NCBI RefSeq assembly: GCF_027257845.1
Contig: NZ_JAPVOT010000001.1
Location: forward strand, 496,001-560,000
Length of the DNA: 64,000 bases
DNA from: Alteromonas sp. BMJM2
GTDB lineage: Bacteria; Pseudomonadota; Gammaproteobacteria; Enterobacterales; Alteromonadaceae
Direction: 5' to 3'
Part shown: positions 55,975 through 64,000 of the stretch, in pieces
Numbering within the stretch: position 1 is the stretch's first letter
Layout: every line of letters starts with the position of its first letter
The notes under the pieces: model-generated
What the model saw: only the letters and a program-made list of their open reading frames with translations
Database searches by the model: none
What the model was told of the DNA's origin: nothing
Position numbers and translations under genes: made by a program

Positions 55975-56412
55975 TTACTTGGCAAACAGCGCAGTAACCC
56001 TTTTCATTCGCGCTTTATTTGCACCTAGGTCGGACAACCCAAGCCGTGATGCCGACCTAAAGTCAATTTTCGTTTTATTACTTTGTGCTTGTGATAGTAA
56101 AAACTCAACATCATCGACAAAGCCAAATAATTGCGACCTGAACTCCACCCTCAAGTAATTATCTCGTTCTTCAACTACGGTGGTTCGAGGTAGTGAATGT
56201 ATAACGCTAAGCAACTTTTCCTTTGCGTCTGCCCTTGCACCGCTGAATAGAATTGGTGCCATATCGCCAGAGCCATTGTTCATACTGCTAATGCAGTTAG
56301 GAGTAACAGGACAGTCTTTAAGTGATTCACCGCTTATACCCAGCTCTGGCGGAGTAACAGAGCAGCCTACAAGCACTAACGAACAAAGTAATAAATACCG
56401 CTTTTTCATCAT
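55975..56412 (-). CDS. DUF1499 lipoprotein
   Basis: 145 aa. Lipoprotein signal ending in LVLVGC. The DUF1499 pattern is clear: DCPVTPNCISSMN, then LRVEFRSQLFGFVDDVEF and IDFRSASRLGLSDLGANKAR. Starts at 56412 or 56409. It is convergent with nei. Function of the family is unknown. Confidence 0.85.
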   Translation of the reverse strand: MMKKRYLLLCSLVLVGCSVTPPELGISGESLKDCPVTPNCISSMNNGSGDMAPILFSGARADAKEKLLSVIHSLPRTTVVEERDNYLRVEFRSQLFGFVDDVEFLLSQAQSNKTKIDFRSASRLGLSDLGANKARMKRVTALFAK

Positions 56413-56691
56413 TTCTCTTTTTATATAAATATCACGCCCCATTGTTACACATTAGCACAAGTTTTCCTCTGCATATGCTGTTTGCTCATCAAAAGGCCAT
56501 AAATGAGGTAAGTGCGTTTCGTTTTGTATCCATCAAGAACGGCGTATCGATATAAAAAATTAACAATCTTTTTTGAGAATACGAATTCTAGCATTGCGAA
56601 CACTAATAAATTTCCTGATCTTAATTATCAACAGGTGCACTAAGTAGTACAATTGCGCGGTCTTTTCATCATTCGTTAGTAGAGCTGTAAA

Positions 56692-57072
56692 ATGAAAATC
56701 TTTATAAACCTTATTCGCAACTTACTCGGTGCCATCATTGCGTTTTTCGATGTTATTACCCGCGGCACTAAACTAAAGCGTTCGCCAGAAAAGCAAGTGC
56801 AGGTGGCTGAAGAAAGTCAGAAATTAGCGTTGTACCAATTCTTTGGTTGCCCTTTCTGTATCAAAACGCGCAGAGCAATGTATAAATACAATGTACCCAT
56901 TCAAAAGCGAAATGTTTCCGAAGGTTCGCCGTATAGAGAAGAGTTGTTACAGGGCGGCGGAAAAATTCAAACACCATGCCTTCGCATCGAAAATGAAAAG
57001 GGCGTTGAATGGATGTACGACTCTAAAGCAATTATTGGTTACTTAGAAGAGCGCTTTGTTGAAGCAAAATAA
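56692..57072 (+). CDS. Glutaredoxin-like membrane-anchored thiol protein
   Basis: 126 aa. A hydrophobic N-terminal helix (LIRNLLGAIIAFFDVIT) is followed by a thioredoxin-fold domain with the redox motif FFGCPFCIKTRR, a cis-Pro region (IQTPCLRI) and a GST-like end (YDSKAIIGYLEERF). It may be a glutaredoxin or the N-domain of a GST-like protein. The 249-base gap before it shows no gene. Confidence 0.85.
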   Translation: MKIFINLIRNLLGAIIAFFDVITRGTKLKRSPEKQVQVAEESQKLALYQFFGCPFCIKTRRAMYKYNVPIQKRNVSEGSPYREELLQGGGKIQTPCLRIENEKGVEWMYDSKAIIGYLEERFVEAK

Positions 57073-57112
57073 CCGAATTGTTAATTACGCTGTCTAAGAT
57101 GACAGCGTTTTT

Positions 57113-58087
57113 TTATTTTGAGGTTGCCACGCGGTTTCTACCCCCATGTTTTGCGTTGTACACGGCCTCATCTGCACGTTTTATTAGTGCATGGATATTG
57201 TGATCTTCGGTGAGTGTTGCTATGCCTATGCTGCAGCTTATTGAACATTCGCTTTGTAATAAAAGCGGCGAAAACGATGATAATGCAGAAATGTTTTTTC
57301 TTATCCGCTCGGCCAAATCTTTGGCTTGTTGCTCATTAGTTTGAGTTAATACAATAAGAAACTCTTCACCGCCGTAGCGGCCAACATAATCAGTTTGCCT
57401 GCATGTTTGTGTGAGGGTGTCGGCTATCATCACTAGCACATCATCACCAAACTGATGTCCATAGCTGTCGTTGATCTTTTTAAAATAGTCTACGTCTAGC
57501 ATAAGTACTGAACATAGTTGGTTGTGACGTTCACACTGACTAATTTCATTTTCTAAGTGTTGCAATATAGCCCGTCTATTGAGAATAGAGGTTAAGGGGT
57601 CGGTGTTAGCCTGAATATGAAGCTCTCGTGTACGTTCTTCTATCTTTGCCTCCAGCGTAAGGTTAATCTCTTTTAGTTCTTCTTGCGCGTTCAGCAGCTC
57701 CTTATTGCGCTGCGCCAGTAAAGCGGAGCTGGGAAGCGCAACAATGGTAGGTGTAAGCTTCCATAATGCCAACGCGGTCACCGCTGAAATTATTCCTGTA
57801 ATGAGCTTTGCCAGGCCTTCGATAAAGTAATATCCGTGCCAGATATTTACTAGCCCTAAAAAATGCGTAATGCCACAAAAGCTGATAAAGCCAGCAAAGA
57901 GTAAAAAAAGGCGATCAAACTTTAAATCATCTCGTTTACGAACGATATGTATCAGCGCAATGGGGATCAATGCGTAAGATGTTGCAGTGAGCGCATCACC
58001 TGCTACATGTAGAAACAGCAAATCCCAACGCCACAACAGACAGTGTCCGTGTGGCATAAAGCTACCGTTGAAAATGATTTCGAGCAC
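57113..58087 (-). CDS. Diguanylate cyclase with ethylene-receptor-like membrane domain
   Basis: 324 aa. The first 110 residues form three or four TM helices. Their key residues coincide in order and spacing with plant ETR1 and its cyanobacterial relatives: Asp31, Tyr38 and Pro42 (ETR1 Asp25, Tyr32, Pro36), then Cys71 and His75 in FISFCGITHFLGL (ETR1 Cys65, His69, the Cu(I) ligands). A short coiled coil (residues of about 125-155) links to a GGDEF domain with intact RYGGEEF and an RQTD inhibitory site five residues before it. It should make c-di-GMP in response to ethylene or another small hydrophobic or copper-linked signal. Monocistronic. Confidence 0.85.
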   Translation of the reverse strand: MLEIIFNGSFMPHGHCLLWRWDLLFLHVAGDALTATSYALIPIALIHIVRKRDDLKFDRLFLLFAGFISFCGITHFLGLVNIWHGYYFIEGLAKLITGIISAVTALALWKLTPTIVALPSSALLAQRNKELLNAQEELKEINLTLEAKIEERTRELHIQANTDPLTSILNRRAILQHLENEISQCERHNQLCSVLMLDVDYFKKINDSYGHQFGDDVLVMIADTLTQTCRQTDYVGRYGGEEFLIVLTQTNEQQAKDLAERIRKNISALSSFSPLLLQSECSISCSIGIATLTEDHNIHALIKRADEAVYNAKHGGRNRVATSK

Positions 58088-58512
58088 TACACTCTCCCTT
58101 TATTAAAACTACACACTGTCATCAATAAAGAATGATGATGTTCATAGCGGTGAAATTTATCAGTGCGACGGCGTCAACGTGCAGGCACTCAATGAGTTTT
58201 CCTCACTTACATAGTAGTTCATGCTTCTGATGCGTAAAGTTTATTGGTTAAGAATTCGGCTAGGAAGCGCTGCAAGGAAGGCCAAGGAAGAAGCCCTCAA
58301 ATTGGGCTTTTCAACTGTTTATGTAGCTTGACTATAAAGACTGTCGGTAAAGATTGGAGATGCTGTTGGCTATGCTGTGATTTAAAATTCAATGTCATAC
58401 AGACTGCTGAGCCAGGCTCTTAAAATAGGCTTTTAAAATAAGGCCTTGAACTAAAACTTTGAATAAAGTGATTGAAGTGCCTATGGTCTATTTTACCCAA
58501 ACAGCTATTCTT
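58088..58512. other. 425-base gap without a protein gene
   Basis: Between two minus-strand genes. Nothing coding was recognised. On the plus strand three AGGAAG motifs (58262-58290) precede a small hairpin AAGCCC/GGGCTT followed by TTTTC (58291-58312). This could be a short terminator or a CsrA-binding type RNA, but there is no clear promoter. Confidence 0.3.
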
Positions 58513-60240
58513 CTACGAAGAACAGCTGTAATGAGAAATGCCGCCCGCGCCAAAAAACTCTCTAGGGCGCAACCGGTAATACTGACTTTGCGCATGTTCT
58601 GACTGTTCTTCGTATGGCTTGGTAAGCATGTCTTGCAAAGCGTGAATGCGGTCAAAGTTGCCCTCTTCTGCCTCTTTATACGCTGGCACAACGAACCATT
58701 CACGCCACGTAAACTTTGGGTTGGTAAGCTTCATTCTTCTCGCGCATTCGTCAACATTATCTGACTCTTTACCTGTCTCTTCAGACGACTCTGCAAGCTG
58801 TGCTCGCCAATTTTGAATCCACTCATTCCATTGAGCAACCATATCCTCTTTTAGTGGTGCGTAAAAACTCGTCGTTAGCGCTTCAACATCACTAGGAAGG
58901 TGAGATAGCTCTCTAAAAAAGTGGTTATAGTCTGCACCCGTGCGCATCATTAAGTGTAAAAGTTGAAGCAGTAGTTCATTATTATAAGCCGCAAGCCCCA
59001 GTTTTGCTGCCCACATGGCGTTCATTTTTTGCTGCATAACCGAGGCGAAATTTTCGTTTATATTGCGTAGTGCCTCTAGCTCCTGCGACGTGTCGGTGAG
59101 CAATGGCTCAATTGCACGGCAAAACATGCCGAAGTTCTTTTCTGCTGCAACGGGCTGATTAAGGAATGAGAAGTGGCGACCTCCACCCGTCCATGGTTGG
59201 TAAGCGGGGTCGAACAGTTCACAAAACCCAAACGGTCCGTAATCCAGTGTATAACCTCCCGCCGCGCAATTATCGCTGTTGAAATTACCTTGGCAATAGC
59301 CCACTCGAACCCAGTGCGCCACAAGCGATGTGAGTCTGTCTTGAAACGCAGTAGCAAGAGCGACTAACTGAGCTTCAAATGGCTGGCTCGTATCAATATC
59401 AAGCTTATACTCACGCTCAATTAAGTGTTCAACCAGCAGTTTTAGCTCCTGCAAAGCCAAAGGATGTTGATTGCTTCTCGCCCGTCTTCCGAAAAGCTCT
59501 AGTTGACCTACTCTTATAAATGAAGGAGCAACGCGGGTTGATATGGCCACGAGGTTTGGCACCATCACTTCGGGATCTTGGGAGTTCGACCCCTCCAAAT
59601 ACCAAGGTCTGTCTACCGTTTCCGACTGAGACATAAATAAGCTGAGGGAACGAGACGTAGGAACACCTAGTGCGTGCATATGCTCTTGTACTAAAAACTC
59701 TCTCACACTGGAGCGCAATACCGCTCTGCCGTCTGCGCCTCGGCAATATGGTGTTCTTCCTGCGCCCTTTAACTGCATTTCATAGCGCTTTCCGTTATTT
59801 ACGGTCTCCAATATAGAAAGGGCTCGCCCATCTCCATACCCATTGCCCGTTGAAAATGGACATTGCTGGACATATTCAGTGCCATAGATTGACAGCGCAT
59901 AGCCGGTAGCCCATCCATGAGGCTTGATCTCAGAGGGTAGTGAAGACATATCACCAGAAAACAAACGCATAAATTCAGGGGTGCGTGCCAAGCTATTATC
60001 AAACCCCAATTCTTCAAAGAAAGTGTGGCTATGAGCGACATACTTCGGGTTAGCTATTGGGGTGGGCGTTACCGGTACATAATGGCCTGAGAATACTTGC
60101 CTCGGGTTGTGCTCACTGCCGTCTGCTGTGGCATCTGGGTCCATAACAAGGCTGTTGAGAAAGGAGTAATCAAGGTGTTTTGCAAGGTCGCTCACGGTTT
60201 GAATGGGTTGCTGAGTTTTATCCTGTTGATCATCTAACAT
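58513..60240 (-). CDS. selO: Protein adenylyltransferase SelO (YdiU)
   Basis: Pseudokinase-fold enzyme that AMPylates proteins, linked to oxidative stress. 575 aa. Family runs are [55 protein letters not shown] and [14 protein letters not shown]. The C-terminus ends YSCSS, with Cys where some eukaryotic SelO have selenocysteine. The ATG at 60240 is supported by AAAGAGG 7 bases upstream; an ATG at 60276 has none. Monocistronic. Confidence 0.94.
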   Translation of the reverse strand: MLDDQQDKTQQPIQTVSDLAKHLDYSFLNSLVMDPDATADGSEHNPRQVFSGHYVPVTPTPIANPKYVAHSHTFFEELGFDNSLARTPEFMRLFSGDMSSLPSEIKPHGWATGYALSIYGTEYVQQCPFSTGNGYGDGRALSILETVNNGKRYEMQLKGAGRTPYCRGADGRAVLRSSVREFLVQEHMHALGVPTSRSLSLFMSQSETVDRPWYLEGSNSQDPEVMVPNLVAISTRVAPSFIRVGQLELFGRRARSNQHPLALQELKLLVEHLIEREYKLDIDTSQPFEAQLVALATAFQDRLTSLVAHWVRVGYCQGNFNSDNCAAGGYTLDYGPFGFCELFDPAYQPWTGGGRHFSFLNQPVAAEKNFGMFCRAIEPLLTDTSQELEALRNINENFASVMQQKMNAMWAAKLGLAAYNNELLLQLLHLMMRTGADYNHFFRELSHLPSDVEALTTSFYAPLKEDMVAQWNEWIQNWRAQLAESSEETGKESDNVDECARRMKLTNPKFTWREWFVVPAYKEAEEGNFDRIHALQDMLTKPYEEQSEHAQSQYYRLRPREFFGAGGISHYSCSS

Positions 60241-60554
60241 TGGCGCCTCTTTAAAAACGTTTGATTTGAACGACATGCTACTACAAATGTATTGAAAGAC
60301 ACATCAGTAGTGCAAAACAGAGGTCGCGGTACTCTATACGTGAGTAGATATCCGAAAGTGCAACGGGTAAATATCTTCTGCGATAAAAGCATCATCCAAC
60401 GGTAATAATTAGCGATACTTTCTAACGGTGCTATTTTAGGGCTGGGGTACAGTATTTTATCAACAGCCATTTGCACTATGCTCATACGCATCACAATAAC
60501 GTGTTTCACTTGTCGCTATTACTGGCAGAGTTTTATACATTTTAGGTCTGCGCT

Positions 60555-60842
60555 ATGAAAAACATATCTTTTGCTCACAACGTTTTCGATGGAGTCATTC
60601 TTCTCCTTGGTGTAACACTATGCAGTAAACTTCTTCAATACAGTGTTCTTAGTTATTTAAACCTCCCGTTTTCTATTAACCCTATGTCTTTTATTGGTGA
60701 GGCCGACTTAGCGTTAAATGCCTCTTCTCTTTCAAAGTATACGTACATTTTTTTCGACTTTGTTTGTTTCGCTTTCTTTTACTTTACTCTCAAAAAAATG
60801 CGCTCATTCATTCGTCGGTTGCAAAGGAGAGTAAACCTATAA
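60555..60842 (+). CDS. Small two-TM membrane protein, unknown
   Basis: 95 aa with two hydrophobic segments (GVILLLGVTLCSKLLQYSVL and YIFFDFVCFAFFYFTL) and a basic C-terminus (RSFIRRLQRRVNL). The start is an ATG with GGTCTGCG upstream, a weak site. No homologue recognised. The 314-base gap before it contains only promoter-like sequence for selO, and the 264-base gap after it shows no gene. Confidence 0.55.
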   Translation: MKNISFAHNVFDGVILLLGVTLCSKLLQYSVLSYLNLPFSINPMSFIGEADLALNASSLSKYTYIFFDFVCFAFFYFTLKKMRSFIRRLQRRVNL

Positions 60843-61106
60843 ACAGGCAACTGGCGTGTTTACTTTTTGATGGATTAAGAGCAACCTAACTATCTAATGT
60901 GTTGTCATACTGCTGACTTATATTGCAGAACAATAAGGGTGGGCTATTAACTGCATGCATGCTTAGGCCGATAATCAAGATGTTTTAGATGATTGAAGTT
61001 AATAGCTCATCGTACTAGCTCATCGTATTAGTAGGTCGTAGCAGGCTAGCAAAAAGTGCCGATTACGTAGCGCCAACCAATTAATGCTCTACTGGATTTG
61101 AAACTA

Positions 61107-62123
61107 ATGACAAATAATAAAACAACAAAAATAGTCATACTCGGCGCGGGCAGCGTGGGGTGCTACATTGGCGGGTGTCTAATTGCCGCTGGGGCCAATG
61201 TAAGTCTGGTGGGAAGAGCCCGCTTACAACACGATATTGCGCAGCACGGGTTGCGATTAACCGATTGGGAACATCGAAATAGCACGGTAAGCGCAAGTGA
61301 TATTCATTTCACTACAGATAACGATGTACTTGCTGCAGCCGACTTCATATTGCTGTGCGTTAAAAGCTTAGACACAGAGAGTGCAGCGGCATTGATAAAG
61401 CAATATGCCTCCCCAAATGCGGTAGTGGTGAGTTTTCAAAACGGCGTTGGCAATGGCGAGTTGCTTCAAGCATCACTGCACCAAACGGTACTGAAAGGGA
61501 TGGTGCCTTTTAATATTTTTTATCAAGGGCGAGGGCATTTTCACTGTGGCACTCAAGGCAGCTTGGCAATAGAAAATAAAGATGATGTTTGCCAGGCACT
61601 TCTCACGCAGCTACACAATGCAACACTGCCCGTTGATGCTTATGACGATTTGACCAGCGTCCAGTATGGTAAGTTAATTATTAACCTTAATAACGCGGTT
61701 AACGCACTCTCTGGTATTCCACTTCAGCAACAGCTAGGCAATAGAGACTATCGAAAAGTAGTCGCAGAGATACAAAAAGAAGCCTTGGTCGTTCTCAAGG
61801 CAAAAGGAATTACGCCAGCGCGATTGGGTAAGGTTATACCATCTTTGATGCCCTATATTTTGTCACTGCCAAACGGCCTCTTTAAGTTGGTTGCTGCCTC
61901 TACGCTAAAAATAGACCCTCAAGCACGCTCTTCCATGTATGAAGACCTACAGCTCAACAGGCCAACTGAAATCGATTTTCTAAACGGGGAAATTGTGCGT
62001 TTAGGAAAACAGGTGAATATACAAACACCTGTTAATAGCCACATTACAGCCTTGATAAAGCAGGCTGAGCAAAGCGCATCAGGCTCACCCCATCTATCAG
62101 CAGAAGAATTAATGCCGACATGA
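61107..62123 (+). CDS. panE: 2-dehydropantoate 2-reductase family protein
   Basis: NADPH-dependent reductase that makes pantoate for coenzyme A, or a related ketoacid reductase. 338 aa. N-terminal Rossmann motif VILGAGSVGCYIGG, the VVSFQNGVGNGELL segment with the catalytic-region Asn, the conserved Lys-Asn helix GKLIINLNNAVNAL and SSMYEDLQLNRPTEIDFLNG. This subgroup often exists as paralogues, so the pantothenate role is likely but not certain. ATG at 61107; an in-frame TTG lies three codons earlier. Confidence 0.85.
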   Translation: MTNNKTTKIVILGAGSVGCYIGGCLIAAGANVSLVGRARLQHDIAQHGLRLTDWEHRNSTVSASDIHFTTDNDVLAAADFILLCVKSLDTESAAALIKQYASPNAVVVSFQNGVGNGELLQASLHQTVLKGMVPFNIFYQGRGHFHCGTQGSLAIENKDDVCQALLTQLHNATLPVDAYDDLTSVQYGKLIINLNNAVNALSGIPLQQQLGNRDYRKVVAEIQKEALVVLKAKGITPARLGKVIPSLMPYILSLPNGLFKLVAASTLKIDPQARSSMYEDLQLNRPTEIDFLNGEIVRLGKQVNIQTPVNSHITALIKQAEQSASGSPHLSAEELMPT

Positions 62124-62192
62124 GGCCGCATTAGGAATGATAAACAGCGCAACAATTGTAAAGCGATTGAACGCGCTGTTTTCCCTTAAATA

Positions 62193-62756
62193 TTAGGCCG
62201 CAAGGGCGCGAATGAGCTGTGAGAAGGTTGGCTTGTCTTGCACATCAAGAGGAGCCTTCAGTTTACGAGCAATATCGCTAACGCTGATTACCCCCCGAAC
62301 TTCGTGAGTTCCTCTGTCGAGCACTAGGCAGTGATGTTGGCCGTAATCTTTTAGCGTTTCAATAACGTCACCCACCGACGATTTTGCTAGTTCAGTATAA
62401 TCAAATGACATTAGCGACGTTTTGTCTTGCATAAAATCACGCACCACTAAGCTATCTCTCGGTATTTGTAATTCAGCAACTTGCCTTACAATATGCTGTT
62501 CATGAACGTCTTGAGACGTAATAATGCCTGAAAACGCGTTACTCGCATTAACCACTAACATCATTCGAACGTGTGATTGACGCATTATATTTTCAACTCT
62601 TGTGGCCAGAGCATTTTCATCAATTACCAGCGGCATATACTGCTTGAAGTCGGTAAATACGGACATTGCAGATGAGGTTAAAGTTACTTTGCTTTCAATT
62701 ACAGGCCATGCAAGACGGTCTGCTGCATCAGTTTTATGAAGTTGTAAGGTATGCAT
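62193..62756 (-). CDS. CBS-pair domain protein
   Basis: 187 aa. Two CBS motifs: one around MLVVNASNAFSGIITSQDV and one around DYGQHHCLVLDRGTHEVRGV ending ISVSDIARKL. Such pairs usually bind adenosine nucleotides. No fused catalytic domain. It is convergent with the reductase gene. Confidence 0.82.
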   Translation of the reverse strand: MHTLQLHKTDAADRLAWPVIESKVTLTSSAMSVFTDFKQYMPLVIDENALATRVENIMRQSHVRMMLVVNASNAFSGIITSQDVHEQHIVRQVAELQIPRDSLVVRDFMQDKTSLMSFDYTELAKSSVGDVIETLKDYGQHHCLVLDRGTHEVRGVISVSDIARKLKAPLDVQDKPTFSQLIRALAA

Positions 62757-62809
62757 TACCTTCCCCTTAATGTAGTAAACAAATTTTAAAATGAGATGAA
62801 CGGTTTTGT

Positions 62810-63097
62810 TTAACTGCGTTGGGGTGGGGCTCTAATGAGATGTGCCGGACAGCTTGCAACATCGTTGTAAACACAAGCAAAAGCACTAGCGTTATTTTGT
62901 TGAATGCTGACGATATACGTGTAATTTAATACAGAGGTGTCGTCGATGTCATCATAGTCGCCTGCTTGTTCTGCGGACGAATAAGGTGAAACGGATTCGC
63001 TATAATTTACTTGTGAAACATCATTGCCTAACGCGTCATCGGTACCATTTTCGGGTACAAATAATGAAAGCGTAAGAAGCAGTAATAATAAATTCAA
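62810..63097 (-). CDS. Small exported protein, unknown
   Basis: 95 aa from a TTG behind GGAG. A signal peptide (NLLLLLLTLSLFVPENG) is followed by an acidic Ser/Asp/Tyr-rich segment (SPYSSAEQAGDYDDIDD) and a C-terminus with two Cys (FACVYNDVASC). No family recognised. Gap 63098-63321 shows no gene. Confidence 0.5.
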   Translation of the reverse strand: MNLLLLLLTLSLFVPENGTDDALGNDVSQVNYSESVSPYSSAEQAGDYDDIDDTSVLNYTYIVSIQQNNASAFACVYNDVASCPAHLIRAPPQRS

Positions 63098-63321
63098 AAG
63101 TAAAACTCCAGCTCAAAAGGGTAGGGTGCCTTTCCTTAGTGTTAATATAGGTATGTTTTGTTTTCAAAGTAGGCCGTTTTGTCGTAATTTTTGAGCGATG
63201 TATCGTATATTGGGCGCTAAGCGGGCCGCGCACTAGCAAATAAGCGAGAGAGCGAGTAAGAAAGCGCATAGGAAAGAGAGTAGAAGAAACTTTTTCTTGA
63301 GTTGAGAAGCTAAAGCGACGC

Positions 63322-63356
63322 TGAAAAAATGCCAGTCGCTATTTTCGACTGGCATT
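63322..63356 (-). terminator. Intrinsic terminator of asd
   Basis: AATGCCAGTCG and CGACTGGCATT form a perfect 11-bp stem with a 7-base loop, followed on the minus strand by six T. Confidence 0.9.
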
Positions 63357-63404
63357 ATTAACGTGCTTTTGGGTAGAAAGAGCGCAGTGGGTTATTTTTT
63401 TGTG

Positions 63405-64000
63405 CTACTTTTCCAGAACTATGCGCAGCATTCTGCGTAGTGGCTCTGCGGCACCCCACAAGAGCTGATCGCCTACGGTGAAAGCGGAAATATATTCTGG
63501 CCCCATTGTAAGTTTACGAATTCGACCAACAGGTATGGTTAATGTACCGGTTACCTTGGCAGGGGTAAGCTCCTGCATAGTGGCGTCTCTATCATTAGGC
63601 ACAACTTTTACCCATTCATTGTGTGATGCCAAAATGGTTTCTATTTCCTCTACAGGAAGGTCTTTTTTAAGCTTAATGGTAATGGCCTGACTGTGGCAAC
63701 GCATTGCACCGACTCGAACGCAGATACCGTCGATAGGTATTTCTTTTTGCGCAGTGTTACTGATGCCCAATATTTTATTTGCCTCAGCTTGCGCCTTCCA
63801 TTCTTCACGGCTTTGCCCAGATGGTAACTGAGAGTCGATGTAAGGGATAAGGCTGCCCGCTAGCGGTACGCCAAATTGTTCACTAGGGTAATCGTCGCTG
63901 CGAATAAACTCTGCCACTTGTTGGTCGATATCAAGAATGGCGGTTGCTGGGTCTTCAACGCTGGCTTTTACGTTGTCAGAAATAGCGCCCATTTGCGAGA
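63405..64000 (-). CDS. asd: Aspartate-semialdehyde dehydrogenase, C-terminal part
   Basis: NADPH-dependent enzyme of the lysine/threonine/methionine pathway and of diaminopimelate synthesis. About 198 codons are visible; the 5' end lies beyond the right edge, and the ATG at 63992 is internal. Closely like E. coli Asd: [56 protein letters not shown] with the active-site His, and the end [20 protein letters not shown]. Confidence 0.97.
   Translation of the reverse strand, partial: SQMGAISDNVKASVEDPATAILDIDQQVAEFIRSDDYPSEQFGVPLAGSLIPYIDSQLPSGQSREEWKAQAEANKILGISNTAQKEIPIDGICVRVGAMRCHSQAITIKLKKDLPVEEIETILASHNEWVKVVPNDRDATMQELTPAKVTGTLTIPVGRIRKLTMGPEYISAFTVGDQLLWGAAEPLRRMLRIVLEK

Noticed and set aside
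58513..60240. SelO as a selenoprotein
   Set aside because: The penultimate position is an ordinary Cys codon (YSCSS). There is no in-frame TGA and no SECIS-like element.

Overview
The window looks like chromosomal DNA of a marine gammaproteobacterium of the Alteromonas type. This is inferred from gene content and protein style only (rpsP-rimM-trmD-rplS, aroF-tyrA facing pheLA, nudB-ruvCAB-ybgC-tolQRAB-pal-cpoB, three tRNA-Lys genes before nadA, many c-di-GMP and two-component genes). No species can be named without a database search. Most of the window is ordinary core genome of moderate GC. The stretch from about 41.5 to 55.0 kb is clearly accessory, AT-richer, and built from integrated elements.

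Layout. 0-5 kb: an RND efflux pump pair (permease cut by the left edge) and an exporter-type ABC protein, all on the minus strand. 5-10 kb: a MscS channel, a secreted M20 peptidase with a repeat-built tail, then the ribosome/tRNA-modification operon rpsP-rimM-trmD-rplS. 10-16.7 kb: an enoyl-CoA hydratase homologue, a YdjM-type membrane protein, then the aromatic amino acid block. aroF has a TyrR-like box in front and tyrA follows after a 283-bp MITE-like insertion; pheA is convergent and preceded by a leader peptide (pheL) and attenuator. 16.8-27.2 kb: signalling genes, including a double-receiver protein, an HsbA/HsbR-like STAS plus REC-PP2C-kinase partner-switching pair, a GGDEF-EAL protein, an EF-hand protein and a QseE-QseG-QseF (GlrK/GlrR) operon. 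27-39 kb: a GAF protein, a DUF72 protein, aspS, nudB, ruvCAB, a candidate antisense-strand sRNA, and the complete tol-pal operon. 39.4-41.5 kb: three identical tRNA-Lys(UUU) genes, nadA and tRNA-Ser(GGA).

The tRNA-Ser gene is the integration point of two elements in tandem. Element A (about 41.51-47.55 kb) is bounded by a perfect 30-bp repeat of the tRNA 3' end and has pairs of 11-bp arm-type repeats (13-bp period) just inside both ends. It carries a tyrosine integrase broken by one in-frame stop, a ParB-like/Pin-like resolvase pair and two unknown membrane proteins. Element B (about 47.56-54.95 kb) carries a large serine recombinase whose 3' end runs through the internal att site, an XRE regulator with an operator over its -10, and a three-gene SMC-like/nuclease system with overlapping genes. 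That system matches the architecture of Lamassu/DdmABC (ABC-3C) anti-phage or anti-plasmid systems. What looks like the displaced original terminator of tRNA-Ser marks the right border.

55-64 kb returns to core-like genes: nei, a DUF1499 lipoprotein, a glutaredoxin-like membrane protein, a diguanylate cyclase with an ethylene-receptor-like membrane domain, selO, a panE-type reductase, a CBS-pair protein and the C-terminal part of asd. The points most worth following are the ethylene-receptor-like cyclase, the Lamassu-like cassette with its tandem island, the candidate sRNA, the pheL attenuator with possible leaderless translation, and the MITE inside aroF-tyrA.
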